Position numbers and translations under genes: made by a program. Below, one piece after another: positions 41,315 to 50,894 of a stretch of 64,000 bases of DNA. The notes below the pieces were generated by a model. The model worked only from the letters and a program-made list of their open reading frames with translations. It did no database searches and had not been told where the DNA came from. The DNA comes from Albitalea sp966211955 (GTDB lineage Bacteria > Pseudomonadota > Gammaproteobacteria > Burkholderiales > Burkholderiaceae_C). The stretch lies in the NCBI GenBank assembly GCA_966211955.1, contig CBIHOF010000014.1, forward strand, positions 62,001-126,000, in the 5' to 3' direction. Position 1 is the stretch's first letter. Each line of letters starts with the position of its first letter.

Positions 41315-42634
41315 ATGGCGCAACTTCCCGCTACATCTTTCCTCTCCCGCCGCGGCCTCGTTCGCGGTGCCGCCTGCCTCGTCGTCGCTGCCGCCGGGCT
41401 GCCTGCCTGGGCGCAGTTCCGCGTCGAGATCTCCGGCGTCGGCGCTACGCAGGTGCCCATTGCCGTGGCCCGATATCGCGACGAGGACAAGGCCACGCAA
41501 CAGGTCTCTGCCATCATCCGCGCCGATCTCGAGCGCAGCGGGCTATTCCGCAACGTGGATGCCAACGCCGTTATCGACGAAGGCAGCCAGCCCGTGATGG
41601 CCGACTGGCGCGCCAAGGCTGCCGACGCGCTCGTGGGCGGATCGGTGACGCGGTTGGCCGACGGCCGCTTCGACGTGCGCGCCAAGCTGTGGGACGTGGT
41701 GAAGGGCAGCGAGATCGGCGTGCTCAACGCCAGCGTGCACCCCAACGACCTGCGCCTCGCGGCCCACCGCATCGCCGACTACGTGCACGAGAAGCTCACC
41801 GGTGAGAAGGGCGTGTTCTCCACCCGCATCGCCTACGTGGCCAAGAGCCGGCGCAACTTCTCGCTGCGCGTGGCCGATGCCGACGGCTACGACCCGAGCG
41901 GCAAGGCCGAGGGCGAGAGCGTGCTCAACAGTACCGAGCCGATCATCTCGCCGGCCTGGTCGCCGGACGGCCGCGAGCTGGCCTATGTGTCCTTCGAGGA
42001 CCAGAAGGCGGTGGTCTACACGCAGGACATGGCCAGCGGCAAGCGCCGGGTCATCGCCAACTTCCGCGGCTCCAACAGCGCACCGGCCTGGTCGCCCGAC
42101 GGGCAGACGCTGGCGATGACGCTCTCGCGAGAGGGCGGCTCGCAGCTGTACCTGATGCCGCGTGCCGGCGGCACGCCGCGCCGGGTCACCAACAGTGGCG
42201 CGATCGACACCGAACCTTGCTTCTCGCCCGACGGCCGCAGCATCTACTTCGTGAGCGACCGCGGAGGCAGCCCGCAGGTGTACCGCATGCCGGCCACGGG
42301 CGGCACGGCAGAGCGCGTGACCTTCTCGGGCGGCTACAACATCAGCCCGAGCATCAGCCCCGATGGCCGCACGCTCGCATACATCACCCGCCAGGGCAAC
42401 GCCTTCAAGCTGCAGACGCTGGACCTGCAAAGCGGCACCGTGGCCTCGCTCACCGACACGACGGACGACGAAAGCCCGAGCTTCGCGCCCAACGGCCGCC
42501 TGATCATCTACGCCACGAGAGCCGGCGGCCGCGACGTGTTGATGACCACCACGCTCGATGGCAAGATCAAGGCGCGCCTGCCATCGCCGTCGGCAGACCT
42601 GCGCGAGCCCGTCTGGGGGCCCTACGGGCGCTAG
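41315..42634 (+). CDS. tolB: Tol-Pal system translocation protein TolB
   Basis: 439 residues from the ATG at 41315. TolB is a periplasmic beta-propeller that binds Pal and colicins and supports outer-membrane constriction. The N-domain (about 35-160) has VEISGVGATQVPIAVARY; the propeller has repeated SPDGR units (AWSPDGRELAYVS, CFSPDGRSIYFVS, SISPDGRTLAYIT). The signal sequence contains SRRGLVRGAACLVVAAAG, a twin-Arg pattern that is unusual for this Sec-exported protein. tolQRA do not precede it; the next upstream gene is a divergent glycosyltransferase. Confidence 0.97.
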   Translation: MAQLPATSFLSRRGLVRGAACLVVAAAGLPAWAQFRVEISGVGATQVPIAVARYRDEDKATQQVSAIIRADLERSGLFRNVDANAVIDEGSQPVMADWRAKAADALVGGSVTRLADGRFDVRAKLWDVVKGSEIGVLNASVHPNDLRLAAHRIADYVHEKLTGEKGVFSTRIAYVAKSRRNFSLRVADADGYDPSGKAEGESVLNSTEPIISPAWSPDGRELAYVSFEDQKAVVYTQDMASGKRRVIANFRGSNSAPAWSPDGQTLAMTLSREGGSQLYLMPRAGGTPRRVTNSGAIDTEPCFSPDGRSIYFVSDRGGSPQVYRMPATGGTAERVTFSGGYNISPSISPDGRTLAYITRQGNAFKLQTLDLQSGTVASLTDTTDDESPSFAPNGRLIIYATRAGGRDVLMTTTLDGKIKARLPSPSADLREPVWGPYGR

Positions 42635-42717
42635 GGGAACCAATCGTTGGGTCGCAAGACTCTGAAGCAAGGCGCCGTGCAAAGACAGCGGCGCGACATC
42701 ACTGAGAGGAAAGAGAC

Positions 42718-43266
42718 ATGAAACTGATTCGTATCGCGCATTCGGGCCTGATGGTGCTTGCCGTGTCCGCACTGGTCGCCGGCTGTTCGAGCGTCAAGCT
42801 GGACGACACCAAGCCGCCCGTCACCACTGCCACGCCCAAGGACGTGAATCTCACCAACGGCGCCAACACCGGCACCGCGGCGCAGTCGCAAGTGACTACG
42901 GTGGAAGCCGGCGCCAACCGCAATGCCGCTGATTCGAACCTGCCGCGCGTGGTGTATTTCGATTTCGACAGTTTCGTGGTGAAGGATGAATTCCGCCCGA
43001 CCATCGACGCCAACGCCAAGGTGCTGAGCACGAACCGCGGCAAGAAGGTCGCGGTCGAGGGCCACACCGACGAACGCGGCGGTAGCGAATACAACCTCGC
43101 GCTTGGCCAGAAGCGCGCCGAGGCGGTCGCCAAGTCGCTCGAACTGCTGGGTGCCGACAACAAGCAGGTCGAGGCGGTGAGCTTCGGCAAGGAGCGTCCG
43201 GCGGTGCAAGGCAATGACGAAGCGGCCTGGGCGAAGAATCGCCGCGCCGAGATCGTCAGCCGCTGA
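42718..43266 (+). CDS. pal: peptidoglycan-associated lipoprotein Pal
   Basis: 182 residues with AGAGGAAAG upstream of the ATG. Signal peptide with lipobox VSALVAGCSS (Cys near residue 23). A Thr/Ala linker leads to an OmpA-like domain (about 78-180): VYFDFDSFVVKDEFRPTIDA, VAVEGHTDERGGSEYNLALG and QKRAEAVAKSLELLGA, which bind meso-DAP peptidoglycan. Pal works with TolB and the Tol complex in the envelope. It follows tolB by 83 bases. Confidence 0.97.
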   Translation: MKLIRIAHSGLMVLAVSALVAGCSSVKLDDTKPPVTTATPKDVNLTNGANTGTAAQSQVTTVEAGANRNAADSNLPRVVYFDFDSFVVKDEFRPTIDANAKVLSTNRGKKVAVEGHTDERGGSEYNLALGQKRAEAVAKSLELLGADNKQVEAVSFGKERPAVQGNDEAAWAKNRRAEIVSR

Positions 43267-43278
43267 TCGGCTCGCATC

Positions 43279-44058
43279 ATGACGCTCCAACGTTGGGCAG
43301 GTGCGGCCGTCATGGCGTGCACCCTGTTCGCGCCCGCCGCCCACGCGGGCATTTTCGACGACGACGAAGCGCGTCGCGCCATCCTCGACCTGCGCCGCCA
43401 GCTCGAGCAGAGCAACGAAGCGCAGGCCAAGCGGCAGGCCGAGCTCAACACGCAGATGAGCGATGCCATCGCGCAGCTCAAGCGCAGCCTGCTCGACCTG
43501 AACGCGCAGATCGAGACGCTTCGCGCCGACAACGCCCGCCTGCGCGGCGAGAACGAACAGGTGACGCGGGACGTCGCTGAACTGCAGCGCAAGTCCAAGG
43601 ACATGCAGCAGGGCGTGGACGACCGCATGCGCCGGCTCGAGCCGCAGAAGGTCAGCGTGGATGGCCGTGAGTTCATGGCCGACCCGGAAGAAAAGCGACA
43701 GTACGAAGAAGCGATGGCCGTGTTCCGCCGTGGCGAGTTCGACCCGGCGTCGCAGTCGCTGGCTGGCTTCGTCAGGCGCTACCCGGCCAGCGGCTATAGC
43801 GAGTCGGCCACGTTCTGGCTGGGCAACGCCTACTACGGCAAGCGTGATTTCAAGAACGCCATCGCGACCTTCCGTGCCTTCGCCAGCGCCCATCCGGATG
43901 CGGCGCGCGCGCCCGAGGCGCTGCTGTCCATCGCCAACTGCGAGGCAGAGCTGAAGGACAACAAGGCCGCGCGCAAGACCATCGGCGAGCTGATCAAGCT
44001 CTACCCGAAGTCGGAAGCGGCCCAGGCGGGGCGCGAGCGGCTCGCCTCCTTGAAGTAG
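43279..44058 (+). CDS. cpoB: Tol-Pal system protein CpoB (YbgF)
   Basis: 259 residues with signal peptide MTLQRWAGAAVMACTLFAPA (cut after AHA). Residues about 30-110 form a coiled coil (LEQSNEAQAKRQAELNTQMS, LRGENEQVTRDVAELQ) that trimerises in YbgF. From 135 on, TPR units (QYEEAMAVFRRGEFDPASQS, FWLGNAYYGKRDFKNAIATF) complete the protein. CpoB couples the Tol complex with PBP1B. The order tolB-pal-cpoB is typical. Confidence 0.95.
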   Translation: MTLQRWAGAAVMACTLFAPAAHAGIFDDDEARRAILDLRRQLEQSNEAQAKRQAELNTQMSDAIAQLKRSLLDLNAQIETLRADNARLRGENEQVTRDVAELQRKSKDMQQGVDDRMRRLEPQKVSVDGREFMADPEEKRQYEEAMAVFRRGEFDPASQSLAGFVRRYPASGYSESATFWLGNAYYGKRDFKNAIATFRAFASAHPDAARAPEALLSIANCEAELKDNKAARKTIGELIKLYPKSEAAQAGRERLASLK

Positions 44059-44061
44059 CCC

Positions 44062-44853
44062 TTGTCCATCGCCAGCACCTTGCTCGTCGATGACGGGCCG
44101 GATCTCGAACGCCGGTTCGGTGGCCTGCGTCGCCTCTATGGCGATGCAGGCTACGAGCGCATTCGTGCCGCACGCATCGCGGTGGTGGGGCTGGGCGGCG
44201 TCGGCTCGTGGGCGGTAGAAGCGCTCGCGCGAAGCGGCGTTGCATCGCTCACGTTGATCGACCTCGATCACGTGGCCGAGTCCAACATCAACCGGCAGGT
44301 GCAGGCCGCTGGCGCGACGCTTGGCCAGGCCAAGGCGCTTGCGCTGCGCGACCGCATCGCCGACATCCATCCGGGGTGTGTCGTGCACGCGGTGGAGGAG
44401 TTCGTCGACGACACCAACTGGCCCTCGCTGCTCGTGGAGCCGGTCGATGCGGTCATCGATGCCTGCGACCAGGTGAAGGCGAAGACGGCGCTCGCGGCGT
44501 GGTCCATCGCCACGCGCACGCCGCTCGTGATGTCGGGTGCAGCCGGTGGCAAGCAGCGCGCACAGGACGTGCTCGTCGATGACATGTCCGAAGTCACCCA
44601 CGACCCACTCATCGCATCGCTGCGGCAGCGCCTGCGCAAGCACCACGGCGCGCCGCGGCAAGGTCGCATCGGCGTGCGCTGCGTGTTCTCTCGCGAAGAA
44701 GTGAAGCCGCCGCAGGACGCTGCATCATGCGATGTCGACGGCACGCTCAATTGCCATGGCTACGGGTCCACGGTGGCGGTCACCGCCACCTTCGGCATGG
44801 TGGCCGCAAGCGAAGTCATGGCGATGCTTTTGAAGTCCGCACAGAAAAGTTGA
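44062..44853 (+). CDS. tcdA: tRNA threonylcarbamoyladenosine dehydratase
   Basis: 263 residues from a TTG at 44062, four bases after cpoB. TcdA (CsdL) uses ATP to make cyclic t6A37 in tRNA. E1-like ATP-binding: RIAVVGLGGVGSWAVEALAR near residues 32-51, LIDLDHVAESNINRQVQA, VIDACDQVKAKTALAAW, and PLVMSGAAGGKQRAQ. The end, ATFGMVAASEVMAMLL, is typical. Its neighbours downstream are two tRNA-Lys genes, which fits a role in tRNA modification only by coincidence. Confidence 0.95.
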   Translation: MSIASTLLVDDGPDLERRFGGLRRLYGDAGYERIRAARIAVVGLGGVGSWAVEALARSGVASLTLIDLDHVAESNINRQVQAAGATLGQAKALALRDRIADIHPGCVVHAVEEFVDDTNWPSLLVEPVDAVIDACDQVKAKTALAAWSIATRTPLVMSGAAGGKQRAQDVLVDDMSEVTHDPLIASLRQRLRKHHGAPRQGRIGVRCVFSREEVKPPQDAASCDVDGTLNCHGYGSTVAVTATFGMVAASEVMAMLLKSAQKS

Positions 44854-44886
44854 TTGACCTGCTGGCGGACCTAGAAATTTTCAGGC

Positions 44887-44892
44887 TATAAT
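44887..44892 (+). promoter_or_regulatory. -10 hexamer (TATAAT) of the tRNA-Lys promoter
   Basis: A perfect TATAAT lies 12 bases before the first tRNA base, just where a stable-RNA promoter would put it. No good -35 hexamer is found at the usual 16-18 base spacing; TTGACC at 44854 is 27 bases away, too far. The intervening bases are AT-rich (TAGAAATTTTC). Confidence 0.6.
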
Positions 44893-44904
44893 CTTTGGCT
44901 TACT

Positions 44905-44980
44905 GGGTCGTTAGCTCAGTCGGTAGAGCAGCGGACTTTTAATCCGTTGGTCGCGCGTTCGAGTCGCGCACGACCCACCA
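44905..44980 (+). tRNA. tRNA-Lys (anticodon TTT)
   Basis: 76 bases including CCA. Acceptor stem GGGTCGT pairs with ACGACCC; the D-arm reads AGCTCAGTCGGTAGAGCA, the anticodon loop CTTTTAA gives TTT, and the T-loop TTCGAGTC is standard. Reads AAA and AAG. Confidence 0.98.
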
Positions 44981-45030
44981 ACGGCCCAGGCAGAACAGCG
45001 GTACGTTTTAGAAGCAGTACAAAGATATAC

Positions 45031-45106
45031 GGGCTCTTAGCTCAGTTGGTAGAGCAGCGGACTCTTAATCCGTTGGTCGAGTGTTCGAGTCACTCAGGGC
45101 CCACCA
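45031..45106 (+). tRNA. tRNA-Lys (anticodon CTT)
   Basis: 76 bases including CCA, 50 bases after the first. Acceptor stem GGGCTCT pairs with AGGGCCC (one G-T pair). The anticodon loop CTCTTAA gives CTT, dedicated to AAG codons, and the T-loop is TTCGAGT. The two tRNAs are close paralogues and probably one transcript. Confidence 0.98.
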
Positions 45107-45110
45107 ACTC

Positions 45111-45145
45111 AAAGGACCAGCAGGTGCAAACCGCTGGTCCTTTTT
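45111..45145 (+). terminator. intrinsic terminator after the tRNA-Lys pair
   Basis: AAAGGACCAGC (45111-45121) pairs perfectly with GCTGGTCCTTT (45133-45143), followed by more T. The 11-pair stem and T run sit four bases after the second tRNA. Confidence 0.9.
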
Positions 45146-45212
45146 CATTGGCGTTGCGTTGATGCGGGCCGCGTCGATTGGCGCTGCGGCGACCGGCCCG
45201 TGACGTCGAGGC

Positions 45213-46025
45213 TCAGGCGCCGAACATCAACCCAAGCATCTCCCGCAAATCGCTTCGCGCACGGTAGTAGCCGAAGCCAGTCGGCAGCCAATCCAGCGCC
45301 GGGCCTTCCTGGCGTACCGCCAAACCCACGGGCGCCACCTCCACTGTCATGCCGTTGGCCTGAGCCAATTCTTCGAAGGCCCGGCGTGCGCGAGGCATGT
45401 GATAACCATGGGTCACCAGCACCATGCGCGTGATGCCTGCCTTCTTCAGCAGCGGCACCGTTCTTTGCGCGTTTTCACGCGTGTCGCGCGACTGGTCTTC
45501 GGTCCACTTGAGCGGCCGGTTGTATTCCTGCGTCGAGATGCGATTGGCGACCTCTGCCTCCGACACGCCCTGGCCCTGCGCCCAGCCTGCACCGCCGCTG
45601 AACGCGATCGGAATGCCGGTCTCGCGCGACAGCCATTGCCCGTAGCGCAGCCGCTCCATCGCGGCTGGGACGAGGTTGCTGACGCCGTACTCCGGCGCGA
45701 AAGGCTCGGTGCCGCCACCGAGCACGACGATCGCGATGTCCGTCTTGCCCTTGGACTGCGCCTTGAGTTCGGTGATTCGGTCTTGCCTCAGGGCAGGCGG
45801 CACGTGCAGCACGAACTGTTCGGTGATGCGCGAGAAGCCGGTGGTGGATGTGACCCAGATGCCCGCCACGCTGAACAGCACGATGGTCCAGCCGAGCCCG
45901 CGCCTTGGAAGAATCAACCGGGCGCCGATCAGCATCAGCAAGATGAACGGGACGGGCGGAAGAAGCAGGGCGGACAGCACCGGCTTCCAGGTTTCGATGC
46001 CAAGCAGGCTGAACAGGCTGTTCAC
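45213..46025 (-). CDS. YdcF family (DUF218) membrane protein
   Basis: 270 residues from a GTG at 46025. Two N-terminal hydrophobic helices (about 15-35 and 40-60) then a DUF218 domain: IAIVVLGGGTEPFAPEYGVS, PIAFSGGAGWAQGQGVSEAE, TRENAQRTVPLLKK and MVLVTHGYHMPRARRAFEEL. The family includes ElyC and SanA, which act on cell envelope lipid carriers. It is convergent with the tRNA pair. Confidence 0.93.
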   Translation of the reverse strand: MNSLFSLLGIETWKPVLSALLLPPVPFILLMLIGARLILPRRGLGWTIVLFSVAGIWVTSTTGFSRITEQFVLHVPPALRQDRITELKAQSKGKTDIAIVVLGGGTEPFAPEYGVSNLVPAAMERLRYGQWLSRETGIPIAFSGGAGWAQGQGVSEAEVANRISTQEYNRPLKWTEDQSRDTRENAQRTVPLLKKAGITRMVLVTHGYHMPRARRAFEELAQANGMTVEVAPVGLAVRQEGPALDWLPTGFGYYRARSDLREMLGLMFGA

Positions 46026-46199
46026 GAGGGTTCCCGAGGGATGCAGTGGGCAATGGGTCGGGATTGTGCCGGAGAGTGTGTCGGTTCGTTTCAATCCGCA
46101 TGCGCGAAGCATGCCCGCGCCATGCCCGCAGATTGCGCGGGCCTTCGGCCACGAGGACACGCCCCTCGCGGCATCATGCGAGCTCAATTGGAGGAGTCC

Positions 46200-46706
46200 A
46201 TGGAAGACCGCATCCAGGAGCTGCGCAGCCGGCTCATTCGCAACTTCAAGGAAATCACACGCACGCACGACCAGCGCGTGCCGCTGTACGACTCGATGGG
46301 CGCGCGGCTGGGCACCGGCACTGCGGCCACCAAGCTCGGCATCAGCATCGACACGGTGGCCCCCGGCATGCGCTCATGCCCGTATCACTTCCACTACGCA
46401 CAGGAAGAAGCGTTCGTCGTGCTGAGCGGCGAGGGCACCTTGCGCGTGGCCGGCGAGATGCTGCCGATCGCGGCCGGCGACACGATCTTCATCCCACCGG
46501 GGCCGGACTATCCGCATCAGATCATCAACACCTCGGGCGCGCCGCTCGAATACCTGTCGATCAGCACCAAGGACAGCCCGGAAGTGGTCGAGTATCCCGA
46601 CTCTGGCAAGTACCTCGCGACGGCGACGAAGGACGGCCAGCCCTTCGGCTTCGCGCGCATGCATCGCGAGAAGGACGATCTGGACTACTGGGACGGCGAG
46701 CCGTGA
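46200..46706 (+). CDS. cupin domain protein
   Basis: 168 residues from the ATG at 46200 with GGAGG upstream. The double-stranded beta-helix is clear: PYHFHYAQEEAFVVLSGEGT (cupin motif 1 with His-x-His and Glu) and DYPHQIINTSGAPLEYLSIS (motif 2 with His), so a metal site is likely. Oxalate-decarboxylase-like or small-molecule binding cupins look like this; the substrate is unknown. The stop overlaps the TonB receptor start (GTGA). Confidence 0.9.
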   Translation: MEDRIQELRSRLIRNFKEITRTHDQRVPLYDSMGARLGTGTAATKLGISIDTVAPGMRSCPYHFHYAQEEAFVVLSGEGTLRVAGEMLPIAAGDTIFIPPGPDYPHQIINTSGAPLEYLSISTKDSPEVVEYPDSGKYLATATKDGQPFGFARMHREKDDLDYWDGEP

Positions 46707-48802
46707 TCCGCGTCCCGCGCCGCATCGTCCTCGCAGGCATGGCCATCGCAGCCGGCGCGGCGCAAGCGCAGGTCGCAGCACCGGTGGTGCTGCTCGACCC
46801 GGTCGTGGTGAGCGCCCAGCGCAGTCGGCAGCCGTCCTTCGACGCGCCGGCGGCCATCTCGGGAATCACGCGCGAGACGATCGAAGATGCCGGCCCTCAG
46901 GTGAATCTCTCCGAGTCGCTGAACCGCGTGCCCGGCATCAGCGTGCTCAATCGCCAGAACTACGCGCAGGACCTGCAGCTGTCCATCCGCGGCTTCGGCG
47001 CGCGATCGACCTTCGGCATCCGCGGCGTGCGGCTCATCGTCGATGGCATCCCTGCCACCATGCCAGACGGTCAGGGCCAGGCATCGAGCATCGACCTCAG
47101 TTCGGCCGGGCGCATCGAGGTGCTGCGCGGGCCACTTGCGCAGCTGTATGGCAATGCGGCGGGCGGCGTGGTGCAGGTCTTCACCGAGGATGAGCCACCG
47201 GTGCCCACCGCCTCCGGTTTCCTGTCGATCGGATCGTTCGGCCAGCGCAAGCTCGGTGCGCGCTACGCTGGATCGTCGCAAGGCCAGGGCCTGACTGTCG
47301 ATGCATCGCAGTTCGAGACCGATGGCTACCGGCAGCACAGCGATGCGAAGCGCGGCCAGCTGAACGCACGCTGGCGAAAGCGTTGGGGCGCCGACACACG
47401 CGTGTCCATCGTCATCAACGCACTCGATCAACCGACCTCGCACGATCCACTGGGCCTCACGCGTGCACAGTGGGAGGCGGACCCGCGGCAGGCGCCGGCC
47501 CTTGCGCTGGCGCAGGACGCGCGCAAGAGCGTGAGGCAGCAGCAGATCGGCGTGGTGGCGGAGCACTCCCTATCGAGCGCGACGTCGTTCACCGCCCGCA
47601 TCTACACAGGTTCGCGCGACCTTGACAACGCCTTGTCCACGCCGCTCACCGCGCAGGCCGCGCCGACGTCCAGCGGCGGCATCGTGCGCTTCTCACGTGC
47701 GTACGAAGGCGTCGCGGCGCAGGTCGATCATCGTGTCCAGTCACTGACGCTCACCGCGGGCATCGACGCCGATCGCATGCGCGAGGACCGGCAGGGCTAC
47801 GTCAACGACAGCGGCGTTCAGGGCGAGCTAAAGCGCGACGAGCGCAACACCGTGAGCAATGTAGACACCTTCGCCCAGGCCGTCTGGGCCTTCATGCCCG
47901 GCTGGACACTGACCGCCGGCGCTCGCCACAGCAGCGTGCGCTTCAGAAGCGCCGATCACTTCATCGCACCGGGCAACCCTGACGACAGCGGCGGTGTGGA
48001 ATACAGCGCCACCAACCCGGTACTCGGCCTGGCGTGGCGTGCGCGCAGCGACCTGAACGTCTACGCCAACCTCGGACGCGGCTTCGAGACGCCCACGTTC
48101 ACCGAACTCGCCTATCGATCCGCGGGCACGGGACTCAACACCGACCTGCATGCATCGCGCAGCCGGCATGCCGAGGCAGGCGTCAAATGGAAGCCTGCCA
48201 ATGATCAACGCCTGGACCTCGCGGTGTTCGACATCGCGACCAGCGACGAGATCGTCGTCGACACCAACAACGGCGGCCGCACGACCTACAAGAACGCCGG
48301 TCGTACGACCCGACGCGGGATCGAGGCGTCATACGTTGCAGCGCTCGGCGACACAGTGCGCACGACACTGAGCTTCACCCAGCTGAATGCGGTCTATGCC
48401 GAGGCCTTCGCGAGCGGCAGCGGTGCATCCGCCGTACCGGTGCCAGTAGGCAGCCGCCTGCCCGGCACCCCGAAGCGAACCGCCTTCGCCGAATTGGTCT
48501 GGACCCCGCACACTGCATGGCAGGGCCTGCACGCGGCTGTCGAGCTCGTCCACACTGGCCGCATCTTCGTCAACGACATCAACGACGATGCCGCCCCTGC
48601 GGCCACGGTGCTGAACCTGCGGGCAGGCCTCGTGCAGACCCGCGGTGCCTGGCAGCTGAAGGAGCTGCTTCGCATCGACAACGCCAACGACCGCCGCTAC
48701 GCCGGCTCCGTCATCGTCAACGACGCCAACAAGCGCTACTTCGAGCCCGCCTTGCCGCGCACCGTCACGCTCATGCTCACAGCAGCCCACAAGTGGCAAT
48801 AG
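46703..48802 (+). CDS. TonB-dependent outer membrane receptor
   Basis: 699 residues from a GTG at 46703. Signal peptide (IVLAGMAIAAGAAQAQ) and a TonB-box-like VVLLDPVVVSAQR near residue 35. The plug domain holds DAPAAISGITRETIEDAGPQ, SESLNRVPGISVLNRQ and IRGFGARSTFGIRGVRLIVD, and the barrel (from about 180) has repeated aromatic strands such as DLNVYANLGRGFETPTFTEL. The last strand ends VTLMLTAAHKWQ. The family takes up siderophores, haem, metals or vitamins; coupling to a cupin gene gives a hint only. Confidence 0.94.
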   Translation: MIRVPRRIVLAGMAIAAGAAQAQVAAPVVLLDPVVVSAQRSRQPSFDAPAAISGITRETIEDAGPQVNLSESLNRVPGISVLNRQNYAQDLQLSIRGFGARSTFGIRGVRLIVDGIPATMPDGQGQASSIDLSSAGRIEVLRGPLAQLYGNAAGGVVQVFTEDEPPVPTASGFLSIGSFGQRKLGARYAGSSQGQGLTVDASQFETDGYRQHSDAKRGQLNARWRKRWGADTRVSIVINALDQPTSHDPLGLTRAQWEADPRQAPALALAQDARKSVRQQQIGVVAEHSLSSATSFTARIYTGSRDLDNALSTPLTAQAAPTSSGGIVRFSRAYEGVAAQVDHRVQSLTLTAGIDADRMREDRQGYVNDSGVQGELKRDERNTVSNVDTFAQAVWAFMPGWTLTAGARHSSVRFRSADHFIAPGNPDDSGGVEYSATNPVLGLAWRARSDLNVYANLGRGFETPTFTELAYRSAGTGLNTDLHASRSRHAEAGVKWKPANDQRLDLAVFDIATSDEIVVDTNNGGRTTYKNAGRTTRRGIEASYVAALGDTVRTTLSFTQLNAVYAEAFASGSGASAVPVPVGSRLPGTPKRTAFAELVWTPHTAWQGLHAAVELVHTGRIFVNDINDDAAPAATVLNLRAGLVQTRGAWQLKELLRIDNANDRRYAGSVIVNDANKRYFEPALPRTVTLMLTAAHKWQ

Positions 48803-48843
48803 CCCAAGCGAGCAAAGCGAAGCGCACCTCAAGCCACGCCCGC

Positions 48844-48908
48844 GGGACCGGCTTCGCCGGCACGCCAGGCGGCGCCCCTCGGGGGCAGGAGTGCAGCGAC
48901 TGGGGGGC
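48844..48908. repeat. GC-rich intergenic palindromic element
   Basis: Between the convergent TonB-receptor and gcdH-like genes lie CCGGC-TTC-GCCGG (48848-48860) and GCCCC-TC-GGGGG (48874-48885), followed by CAGCGACTGGGGGG. Elements of this form recur in intergenic gaps of Burkholderiales. They may act as a bidirectional terminator; no T run is present. A related CCCCTGAGG-type string is seen near 1420. Confidence 0.45.
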
Positions 48909-50105
<1,197 letters not shown>

Positions 50106-50218
50106 GGTGTCATCTTTCGAGCCGGGGATCGACGGATGATAAGCGTGTGGGGGCTTGGCGCCCGCGCGGAGAATCCCCGTTTCACCCATGTCAAACCGAA
50201 CAAAATCCGGAGCCATCG

Positions 50219-50761
50219 ATGCCTGCGAACACTGAAACCATCACCCTGGGCGGCGGCTGTTTCTGGTGCCTGGAAGCCGTGTACGAACAGGTCGAAGGCG
50301 TCGCTGCGGTCGAATCGGGCTACAGCAACGGCCAGGTCGATCGCCCGAGCTACGAGCAGGTGTGCACCGGCAACACCGGCCATGCGGAGGTGGTGCGCGT
50401 GAGCTACGACCCCTCGGCGATCAGCCTGCGCGACATCCTCGAGATCTTCTTCGTCATCCACGACCCGACCACGCTCAATCGGCAGGGCAACGACGTGGGC
50501 ACGCAGTACCGCTCGGGCATCTACTTCGAGACGCCGGAGCAGGAGCGCGTGGCGCGCGAAGTGCTCGATGAGGTGAATGCGCATCACGGCGGCAAGGCGG
50601 TGACGGAGCTCACGCCGCTGGCCAACTACAGCCGCGCCGAGGACTATCACCAGCACTACTTCGCCAACCATCCGGGTCAGGGCTACTGTGCCTTCGTGGT
50701 GGCGCCCAAGGTGGAGAAATTCAGGAAGACCTTCGCGGCGCGGGTGCGAAAGGGCGCGTAG
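50219..50761 (+). CDS. msrA: peptide-methionine (S)-S-oxide reductase MsrA
   Basis: 180 residues from the ATG at 50219 (CCGGAGCC upstream). MsrA repairs S-methionine sulfoxide. TLGGGCFWCLEAVYEQVEGV carries the catalytic Cys14 in GCFWC; GYSNGQVDRPSYEQVCTGNTGHAEVV and DPTTLNRQGNDVGTQYRSGI (Tyr/Asp/Glu pocket) are family hallmarks, as is YHQHYFANHP near the end. A second Cys in QGYCAFVV could resolve the disulfide. Divergent from gcdH. Confidence 0.98.
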   Translation: MPANTETITLGGGCFWCLEAVYEQVEGVAAVESGYSNGQVDRPSYEQVCTGNTGHAEVVRVSYDPSAISLRDILEIFFVIHDPTTLNRQGNDVGTQYRSGIYFETPEQERVAREVLDEVNAHHGGKAVTELTPLANYSRAEDYHQHYFANHPGQGYCAFVVAPKVEKFRKTFAARVRKGA

Positions 50762-50894
50762 AACGGGGTCCGATTGCGCGAGAGAGGGGCACTGTAGCCA
50801 CGGTGACATCCGATGCGCTGGTTTCGCACCAGCGCTGCATGCTGCGTTGCCCATCGGCGACAGCGCGCGTCACCCAGGCGACACCGACGCAGCA

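Noticed and set aside
44854..44859. TTGACC as a -35 box for the tRNA promoter.
   Set aside because: It lies 27 bases from the TATAAT, outside the workable spacing.
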